DNA from: Podochytrium sp. JEL0797
Taxonomy: Eukaryota; Chytridiomycota; Chytridiomycetes; Chytridiales; Chytriomycetaceae
Assembly (NCBI GenBank): GCA_027596195.1
Contig: JADGJG010000810.1
Coordinates: 1-12,269 of the forward strand
Length of the DNA: 12,269 nt
Reading direction: 5' to 3'
Shown here: piece by piece, positions 1 through 5,939 of the stretch
Numbering within the stretch: the stretch's first letter is position 1
Layout: each line of letters opens with the position of its first letter
The notes under the pieces: model-generated
What the model saw: the letters and a program-made list of their open reading frames with translations, nothing else
Databases searched by the model: none
What the model was told of the DNA's origin: nothing
Translations under genes and position numbers: made by a program

Positions 1-144
1 AACCGTCGATTCGGAGTACGGGACCATCCGAATCTCTCGACGATTTCCCAGGAAACCTGCCCGACGTTCAGCAGAGCCGGTTCGAAACCGCCGTATTACG
101 AATACGTATTCGAACATTGCCGAATTGTCAACACGGAATCCTGA
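1..144 (+). CDS. Possible 3' end of a gene entering from the left edge (very tentative)
   Basis: Frame 1 is open from the first base to a TGA at 142-144 (47 codons) with a protein-like composition (for example a PPYYEYVFEHC stretch). Frame 2 is also open from the edge for about 80 codons to a TAG near 252-254. Only one can be right and neither has a recognisable domain. No start can be seen because the edge cuts the sequence. A 14-bp perfect palindrome, CGAATACGTATTCG, lies at 99-112 inside both frames. This may equally be non-coding sequence; flanking sequence is needed to decide. Confidence 0.18.
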   Translation, partial: NRRFGVRDHPNLSTISQETCPTFSRAGSKPPYYEYVFEHCRIVNTES

Positions 145-427
145 CAAGGGGGCCCAACCCAAAGCGACTGCAGTCCAGCGACTGCCGTTATTTTTTCACT
201 ACGGTGATGGCGAGAAATCGCTCACAGCTTGCTGTGCCCAGTTTAACTGGTAGTTTCTCACTTTTATAAAAGTGATTGTTTTATTTGAGACTGGGGGAAA
301 TAATGCCCAATTTTAGAAAGTAAAGTAATACCCTTTCTCATGTTCTGAATAGGGAACGTGAATACCGAGTTCTTAACAACTGAATTGGTATGAGCTGACA
401 TGACGTGTTCTGTTTCGATGAAATTTG

Positions 428-509
428 TCACAGCCCAGGCGGCTGTCATTGTTACATTTACAATTTCTTCGCAGCCTGCATCACTGCCCAGGCGACCGTC
501 ATCATTACA
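428..509. repeat. Imperfect direct repeat, two 29-bp copies 53 bp apart
   Basis: TCACAGCCCAGGCGGCTGTC at 428 continues to 456 and recurs with about five mismatches at 481-509 (TCACTGCCCAGGCGACCGTC and onward, both ending ATTACA or TTACA). The period is 53 bp. An AATAAA (526-531) and a run of ten A (533-542) follow within 25 bp, which may be the remnant of a retroposed 3' end. A perfect 7-bp inverted repeat (AACTGCC, 4-nt loop, GGCAGTT) sits at 549-566. Nothing identifies a known element family. Confidence 0.5.
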
Positions 510-714
510 AGCCTTTCCTCGGTTCAATAAACAAAAAAAAAATCGAAAAACTGCCAGACGGCAGTTGGCGACTCCGTAAGCACTACGACATAATCGGACG
601 CACGAGTAATAAATCAACATTTAAAATGTTCGGAGGGGTCAATCCCGAATGGTTTTCAATCAAGGTTTCCAATCCTCATTGTAATCGTAAAGGCTCAGTT
701 CATCCCATGCAGAC

Positions 715-1290
715 TCAGCCCATTCGCAAAATCAATTTTGAATAGATATTATTTTGAAGGATGACCTCCCGTCGAGATTTTGAACAAGTATGTTGGAAAT
801 TGTGGTTCAAATATATTTGGTTGCCGTTCTTGGCGAACACAAGCACGTATTCGCACTCGTTTGCATTGACGATGCCGTCTTTTATAGTGAAAACGAGAGG
901 TATACCTCGAGCGTATTCGGCTGAATGCACGTAATTTGAAACCAAACCATTCACTCACCCTTTTGGGTCGTCATTTCAAAAGAAAAATTGCGAGTTTCTC
1001 CCGACAGAAGCGCGACCCCAAACTGGCCGCGAAACAACTCCAACTGCTCACCAACAGCTCGTAGGAGTCGCAAATAATTCTTTGTGTTTTGTGAAATGCG
1101 TCGCGTAAAACGTCGTTTCCGACGACGTGATATTCGATACCAAAATGATGACGTCGTCAGAACGTCGATATCGAAACTAAAGAACGACACTGAGCGCCAA
1201 AATTCAGCAAAAAATATTATGCATCAAGTGGCACTGTGAAGCGAAGGATGACCGACACCGATGCGCGAAAAGCTCGGAAACCCATCTCAT
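715..1290 (-). CDS. Tentative three-exon gene, unknown small protein (about 146 aa)
   Basis: I do not recognise this protein. The model is built from splice signals: ATG at 1290; exon 1 1290-1259; intron 1177-1258 (82 nt, ending TTCTTTAG after a GCTGAAT branch-like site); exon 2 1176-959 ending at a consensus GTGAGT donor; intron 906-958 (53 nt); exon 3 905-715 ending in TGA. All junction phases agree. An acceptor at 920 instead of 905 also keeps frame but gives a 38-nt intron. The product has a very basic stretch (RISRRRKRRFTRR) and then a mixed segment (NANECEYVLVFAKNGNQIYL) that looks like folded protein. The weak points are the very short first exon, its GTGTCG donor, the lack of a poly(A) signal and a competing plus-strand reading of the first exon. 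It may be a decayed gene. Confidence 0.3.
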
Positions 1291-1690
1291 CCTTCTCGAG
1301 AACGCTCACACCGGTTGAGCAATGATATTCAAACGCGGATCGAGAAGGACTCGCCTGTGTGTGGGCGGTGAACTGTTTCGACAAATGGATTTGTAATCGC
1401 CCAGCCCAAATCGAGACCGATTACTCAGCATTTACCCCGCCCTTCGATAAGTGCGACATGATCGGAAATTCGCAAGATGGGCATAAGCATTGTCTGATTA
1501 CGATTTAACACTGGTGCATGTGCCAAAATACCACTTGTTCCTGACACTGTCAAGAGTCGGACTACAAGCGACACCTTTTTAGCGGAAAGGAGACAACACA
1601 ATGTTCCCCTTCCGGAGGAAGGATATTCTTAAAAAAGAGGCTAATGGTCACGGAGGTGACCAAGGGGTTGACGGGGCTCTCGAGCATTCG
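1248..1690 (+). pseudogene. Interrupted plus-strand frame, possible decayed or misread exons
   Basis: One frame runs from ATG 1248 (MTDTDARKARKPISSFSRTL) through in-frame stops TGA 1323, TAA 1506 and TGA 1542 to about 1689. The segment between the first two stops (CVWAVNCFDKWICNRPAQI and onward) reads like protein. A GTTGAG donor-like site follows codon 22 at 1314, so the first 66 bases could instead be a genuine first exon of the short-exon gene downstream. A second plus frame opens after a good acceptor (CCTTTTTAG, exon from 1583). I cannot tell a spliced gene with unresolved introns from a decayed one. No homology is recognised. Confidence 0.22.
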
Positions 1691-2447
1691 TAAACACCCC
1701 CAAAGGTTTTCGAAACTCCTTGAGCCCCACCAAGCAGCCCATCCCTGCTTCAGACTCCGAAAATGAGAAGGGCAAGGAGAACCGAGCACCCGCGGAAACT
1801 GCGGAAAGCCCCTCCCGTAAGTGCAACAACGCGTCGTGGAAATGTTTTGTATTTTGACATGAGTTGATATATGGTTCTTTGCAGGCTCCTTCACCACCCT
1901 CGGCCCGTCCGTGACCCAGGGACTCGCCAACGCGTGACCGGCCTTAGTGTTGTGTTTTGATTGTCCGCATTAATTTTGTGCGAGCTTATCCATGCACAAT
2001 CAGTCGCGCGGCGTCAGTCTTCAAAGGGCCAAAGGCCAGGGCGATCGTGTGCTCATACATCCACGTCTCTTTTGGAGAGGTTTCATCCTGATTTCATCGA
2101 CACCTCCCGTTACTTTTCTAATGGTAATTTTATTAAGAGCGAATTCTCATATCTGTCATACATGATCGACTTCACGAGGCTCGGTACACAAAATCACGCA
2201 AACCCATCCAAGCCCAATTCTTGAGCAGGAGCAGAGAAATACGCGAGGCGTTGACTTCCTTAAAACCCCCCTTTCCCCGCCAACGCCGCGGAGAAAGATC
2301 GTCAAGCGGCAGCAGAAACAATCTCCTCCAATCTTTTCAATGTCAAGTTTACGGGACCCTAGGATGAAGTGGGAAATTCCAATCTTGATCAAGGTTGTTT
2401 GTTATAGAAAGCTCTGGGTTATTTCGGAATTTTTTCACGAAATATGA
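1685..2447 (+). CDS. Short-exon gene: low-complexity protein with KEN motif and clustered Ser/Thr-Pro sites (5' end unresolved)
   Basis: The family is not recognised. Visible exons: about 1685-1816, then a 68-nt intron 1817-1884 (GTAAGT to TTTGCAG, phase 1), then an exon from 1885. That exon either stops at TGA 1935-1937 or splices at GTGACC 1911 to an acceptor at 2017 (phase 0, 107 nt). A third exon, 2018-2123, splices through a 55-nt intron (2124-2178, GTAATT to CACGAG, phase 1) to a fourth exon that is open to TGA 2445-2447. A GTTGTT donor-like site at 2394 may end it earlier. The first exon carries TPK, an RNSL (RxxL) motif, SPTK and GKENR. The fourth carries KTPLSPPTPRRK and QSPP, then RDPRMKWEIPILIK. 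KEN and RxxL are APC/C degron forms and S/T-P-x-K/R is the CDK consensus, so a cell-cycle regulator is a reasonable guess. Such motifs are short and prove nothing alone. The upstream exons (possibly 1248-1313 and 1583-1646) and the 3' end are uncertain. It could be two genes. Confidence 0.42.
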
Positions 2448-2584
2448 CGTTATTTTTGTTTTATTCAAAAGTTCCACTGAAACTTGATTACGCAGGACGA
2501 TAACCCCGGAACAATTCTTACGTTATATTTACAGCAACATTTTTCCGACGCGAAAGCCGCGCATTTTCGGAATTGTTATAAAAT
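2448..2584. other. Intergenic, AT-rich upstream region of the membrane-protein gene
   Basis: AT-rich sequence between the stop at 2447 and the TATA element at 2585. No gene is seen. A TTTACAG acceptor-like site at 2528-2534 could only matter if the preceding gene has another exon, for which I see no convincing frame. Confidence 0.5.
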
Positions 2585-2594
2585 TATATAAATA
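2585..2594 (+). promoter_or_regulatory. TATA box of the membrane-protein gene
   Basis: TATATAAATA lies 45 bases before the ATG at 2639, with a second TATAAA a few bases upstream (about 2577). The spacing leaves a 5' leader of about 10-25 nt if transcription starts 30 bases downstream, which suits a compact fungal gene. Confidence 0.55.
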
Positions 2595-2638
2595 TTTCCT
2601 TCAGAAAAACAACACCCATTCCTTCCTATTATTAGCCA

Positions 2639-3667
2639 ATGGTCCTCGCCGCCGTCATGCCCGCCTTCATCCTCGAACACAGCAGCGCCATGATGTTCCC
2701 CACCCCATGGCACATCACTGCCAACTACTTCTGGGCCGTTCAAGTCGGAATCCTATTCACCCACTGCGTGTGGCTGGGTCGATGGCTCCCTTCCCAATGG
2801 ACGAAATCGCGAGACTTTGATGCCTCCTACTACTCCAAGTTGCGAGACGCAGAGGAGGACGAAGAATGTCAACTCGTGAGTCCTGTCAACAAACCGTCCC
2901 GCTGGATTCCCGCCTGGACAGTCACGCAATTCTGGGCCATGCTTGTCACCCATTCGCTCTTTTATCTCGTAGAACTCGACTCTACTGATATCACTTCAAT
3001 ATATATACCAATGGCATACCACCACTACATCGCCCTCACCCTCTTCTTTTCATACGCGTCCAACACAAACACCCTCTGCGTGCTCTCCCTCTTCCCCTTT
3101 GTTCTCCACACCCTGTTTTGGGTCCTAGGAGCCAACAACTACACTCTTCTATTCTGGTACAACATCTCGATCGTGAATTGCGGGTGTGTGGGGATGACCT
3201 TGATTGTGGCCGTCTCAACCGCGAATCGGGTGGCGAGGGCCACGGCGGGGAAACAAGGAATATTGATTCAAGCAAAGCAGAATCGGGTGATGAAGGCGCC
3301 TCCTATTTCGCCGTTGCTTCCACTGTTGGCGATGGGAATCGGCGCAAACAATTATTACACGTATTGTAACGCGTACAACGGCACTTTTTGCGATCGCACG
3401 ACAACACTCTTTGGAGATGTTAGATCGACTTTTCTGGTGTACTGCTTTTTGATTTTTGTGGTGTTTGTTGGGGTGGCGGTTTGGGTTGGTCAATGGGTTG
3501 GCAAGCGTGCTTGGTTTCTGGCAGCCATGAAAGATGGGAAAGCGGTGGAAGGGTTCACTGAGACGAGGTATTTGGATGGAGAAAGGAGTGATTCTTATGT
3601 GGGTGGGGGTCGAGTTTCTCTATCGGGGGCGTGTTGTGACCTGTGGGGTGCACGAAGGACCGTTTGA
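2639..3667 (+). CDS. Multi-pass membrane protein of unknown function (342 aa)
   Basis: Single open exon; the ATG at 2639 in CCAATGG context follows a TATA box. Hydrophobic segments lie at about residues 29-48, 92-112, 123-140, 145-165, 170-192, possibly 225-240, and 264-287, giving six or seven membrane spans. The loop at 51-88 is charged (AEEDEE at 71-76) and would face one side of the membrane. Conspicuous residues include paired Asn (GANNY twice, at 164 and 235), N-x-T sequons at 167 and 247, and several aromatic residues in the spans. The C-terminal 50 residues are Gly/Ser/Arg-rich and hydrophilic. I recognise no receptor or transporter signature. A seven-helix receptor-like fold is possible, as is a lineage-specific membrane family. 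It lacks introns, unlike its well-supported minus-strand neighbours. Its stop lies only 21 bp from the stop of the convergent PH-domain gene, so the two 3' untranslated regions must overlap. Confidence 0.75.
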   Translation: MVLAAVMPAFILEHSSAMMFPTPWHITANYFWAVQVGILFTHCVWLGRWLPSQWTKSRDFDASYYSKLRDAEEDEECQLVSPVNKPSRWIPAWTVTQFWAMLVTHSLFYLVELDSTDITSIYIPMAYHHYIALTLFFSYASNTNTLCVLSLFPFVLHTLFWVLGANNYTLLFWYNISIVNCGCVGMTLIVAVSTANRVARATAGKQGILIQAKQNRVMKAPPISPLLPLLAMGIGANNYYTYCNAYNGTFCDRTTTLFGDVRSTFLVYCFLIFVVFVGVAVWVGQWVGKRAWFLAAMKDGKAVEGFTETRYLDGERSDSYVGGGRVSLSGACCDLWGARRTV

Positions 3668-3687
3668 ACCACAAACAATAGACGTAT

Positions 3688-3693
3688 TTTATT
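3688..3693 (-). terminator. Poly(A) signal AATAAA overlapping the PH-gene stop codon
   Basis: On the minus strand AATAAA spans 3693-3688 and contains the TAA stop (3691-3689) of the PH-domain gene. The mRNA would be cleaved inside the 3' end of the convergent membrane-protein gene. It is the only canonical hexamer near this gene end. Confidence 0.4.
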
Positions 3694-5789
3694 TCATATT
3701 TTCTTTAGAGATGTTCCTCAATTTGACTTGAGTGATTTGCTGCGCAAAAGAGAGCTGTGTTGCGTGTTGCGATTGGTATGCCTTGCTGTCATCCGTTTCG
3801 AATGTTTCAACAGAGTCTCGCGTTGTGGCAGTGGAAATGTATGCTTTCGATACTGGCGACTCCTCTTGAATGTAAGGAGAGTGGTTGAGAAGAGTGGATG
3901 TTGAAGTCGCAAAAGTGGTCGACGAGACTGTCGTGCGGAACTTGAACTGTTCAATTTGACGAAGAAGAGATGCTGGTTCTGAGCCGCCATTTGCTTCTGA
4001 TTTAGTATGATTCGAGTTGGCTCCAGCTTCTGAGAAACAAGATGGTTCGGCTGCTTCCTGCGTCGATTTCGGATTTGAACTATTCGGTCTCAAATTTCGA
4101 CGATGAGTAGACGAGCTCGCTGCAGGTTTCGGAGTTGGCGGTTTTTGAGGCTGGCGCTGTGATTGCTCTCGATGAGAAATGGGAATTTGAGAATTCGTCG
4201 CTGGTGGTTCAACCTCAGATTTGACGAGAGAACGAAGCTTGACTTGCTTCAGCTGGGAGAGAAGAGTTTCTGGTGCATCAAAAGCTGAGGGTTTCGATGA
4301 TTCCAGTGCGGAAGATGTGCAAGGGTTTGGTTCTGAAGTTTGAGATTCCGCTTCCAACTGCGGTCGTGTCGTGGATTTCAGTTTGACGGTCCTCAGTTGA
4401 GATAGAAAGGATGCATTCGGAGGTTCAACATCTTCGGCGACAGATTCAGGGGCATTGGCCATCATGTCCGGTCGATCCATCTGCCCAGGCACCTTGGTAT
4501 CCAACCCTCTCGAAACCGGAGATTGCCGACGCTCTTCAACTGATGGCGATTCGGCCCGACGCGACTTCAACTTGACCGTCTTCAATTGTGACAACAGCAC
4601 CGACGCGTCCATCACTTCCTTTCTCGCATTATCAACTTCTTGACCACCCACAGCAGACTTCAACTTCACATTCTGCAAGTGATGAGCAAAAGAATCCATC
4701 TCCGTTTTCGGAGAAGACTTCTCTTCACACTCCACTACCGGCACCTCTTCCTCCTCCAAAGCCGGCCTCGAGCGGGACAACCCACATCCACCACGCATGC
4801 CCCCAAACGGAGCGCTCTGGAAACTCGGTTGCTGCGGAACAGAAAAGTGTCGCGTGGCGGTGGCGATACCCACTGGTCTTGTCGGACCCATAGCGCCTCC
4901 ACTTGAGACGCGTAACCCCGTGGTTGAAGTTATCCCACGTGCAGGACCTCTCGCGACTCCGAACCTCAATGATTCCGGCCTCGAAATACTCCCACATACA
5001 CTCGCCGTCGTCGCATTGGAAACCTCCGAATCGAGACTCCAAGTGCGAGAATGTGTCACTGATTCAAACCCACCATTCGAATCCCCTTCCTCGCAGAGGA
5101 TCGCACCCAAAAACGCGCGACATACGCGAATATTGTCTTCAACCTCTTCCGCGCGGGAAGATAAACTCGCGATCCAGAGTTTCTCTGCACTCGAAAGACG
5201 CATGATGCCCTCACCCGCTTTTTCCCTCATTTCGATCCTTAAAGCGGTGAGCGTTCTCGGTTCCTCTTCCATCACCACTTCGGCACCCACACGCGCCGCG
5301 GTATTCACTGTTTCGATCCATAAAAGGGTTTCACGCGCGGATTCAGTTTGGAAGAGGAGAGACGTCCCGTTTGGGAATGTGACGCGGAAATACGTGTTGG
5401 GATCTCGGGCGCGGGATTTATAGTGAGGTAGGTGGGTGGCTTTGCTGGCGGGGAGGGCGTGGGTGGAGAGGGGGGGGGCGGAGGAGGTGAACGCGTTCTG
5501 TTGGTGGATACAATGGGATGTTGGTGGAGAAAACGGAAGTGGGTGGTGTGCGGCTTACACGGGGATATATCCGCAAAGTAAAGTCTTGAACGATCACAGT
5601 ACGTTTACTCCATTTTCTCGATGACGCCTATTCGAGAGAACGCGATCAGAAAACGAGGGAATGCGAAGCTTGAATGAGGAATACCTTCTCGCCTCCCTCC
5701 GTCAAATCAATCTTGACAAGCAAATGGCTGCTTTTATAAGGTGCCGGACGTGCAGTTCTCGTTGGAATACCCTCGCAAATCAATGACAT
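3689..5789 (-). CDS. PH-domain protein with six 12-residue WH2/GAB-like repeats (660 aa, 3 exons)
   Basis: Exons: 5789-5685, 5627-5559 and 5497-3689. The introns are 57 nt (5628-5684, GTATTC to AATAG) and 61 nt (5498-5558, GTAAGC to ACAG), both phase 0. Only splicing gives a continuous PH domain at residues about 6-127: RKWSKR (39-44) with LRIYP as the early strands, Y84-K and YFRVTFPNG (94-102) in the middle, LLFQ (105-108), then the C-terminal helix with invariant-type W118 and VNTAA. The pattern is closest to the PH domains after Sec7 in EFA6-type ARF exchange factors, but there is no room for Sec7 upstream. Such domains usually bind phosphoinositides. A helical region follows, then a disordered Ser/Pro-rich tail holding six motifs of the form (L/F)(L/A)xQ(L/I)xxVKL(K/R)(S/T) at residues 328, 359, 422, 470, 569 and 642; the last is almost at the C-terminus. 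They resemble actin-binding WH2 and Ena/VASP GAB motifs. ATG 5789 is the only good start; an upstream first exon cannot be excluded. Confidence 0.83.
3713..4690 (-). repeat. Six protein-level motif repeats inside the PH gene
   Basis: The 36-nt copies lie at 4655-4690, 4562-4597, 4373-4408, 4229-4264, 3932-3967 and 3713-3748. All six align without gaps over 12 residues: FAHHLQNVKLKS, LLSQLKTVKLKS, FLSQLRTVKLKS, LLSQLKQVKLRS, LLRQIEQFKFRT, FAQQITQVKLRN. Spacing between motif starts is irregular (31, 63, 48, 99 and 73 residues), and the linkers share no similarity. Selection on the motif is therefore more likely than a recent tandem duplication. Confidence 0.85.
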
Positions 5790-5845
5790 TCCACTCGCGA
5801 TCAATTTTTTTCTTTTTGCTTTGTTGTCCAAGACGCGGAGCGTTC

Positions 5846-5865
5846 TTCGCCGAGGGATCGGCGAA
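5846..5865. repeat. Perfect 8-bp hairpin between the NFX1 and PH genes
   Basis: TTCGCCGA, a 4-base GGGA spacer, then TCGGCGAA form a perfect inverted repeat. It lies between the NFX1 poly(A) signal (5891-5896) and the PH-gene ATG (5789), in the only stretch available for the PH-gene promoter. It could be a dimeric protein-binding site or an RNA hairpin in the leader. No known factor is assigned. Confidence 0.5.
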
Positions 5866-5890
5866 CAATAACGAACACAGCCTTTCTCAA

Positions 5891-5896
5891 TTTATT
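5891..5896 (-). terminator. Poly(A) signal of the NFX1 homologue
   Basis: AATAAA on the minus strand, about 44 bases after the TGA at 5940-5942. It lies inside the 150-bp gap before the next gene's ATG. Confidence 0.6.
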
Positions 5897-5939
5897 TCCA
5901 TGTTACTTCTACTTTTCCAAAAAAAACACACGATTCTCC

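Larger units (their letters stand above)
1..714. other. Left flank without a secure gene
   Basis: Apart from the tentative edge frame and the repeats at 428-566, no supported gene is seen. A plus-strand frame runs through 535-745 (containing KLPDGSWRLRKHYDIIGRT) and looks somewhat protein-like. Its upstream half is the repeat, it has no ATG until 626, and it resembles no family I know. It is left unannotated as a gene. Confidence 0.5.

Noticed and set aside
75..92. GGTTCGAAACC resembling a tRNA B box / T arm
   Set aside because: Only three stem pairs form, and no A box, anticodon arm or acceptor stem can be built around it.
1562..1930. Minus-strand open frame of 122 codons
   Set aside because: It runs across the plus-strand intron 1817-1884 and opposes exons with good splice signals; no family resemblance.
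5306..5308. GTG as start of the PH-repeat protein
   Set aside because: The frame is open further upstream and includes the rest of the PH domain; the coding sequence continues through two introns to ATG 5789.
5470..5478. Run of nine G as a frameshift or repeat locus
   Set aside because: The frame stays open and sensible through it in PH exon 3; only a possible site of sequencing error.
5738..5747. TATAAAAG on the minus strand as a TATA box for the PH gene
   Set aside because: It falls within coding exon 1 (PYKS), and no downstream ATG would preserve the PH domain.
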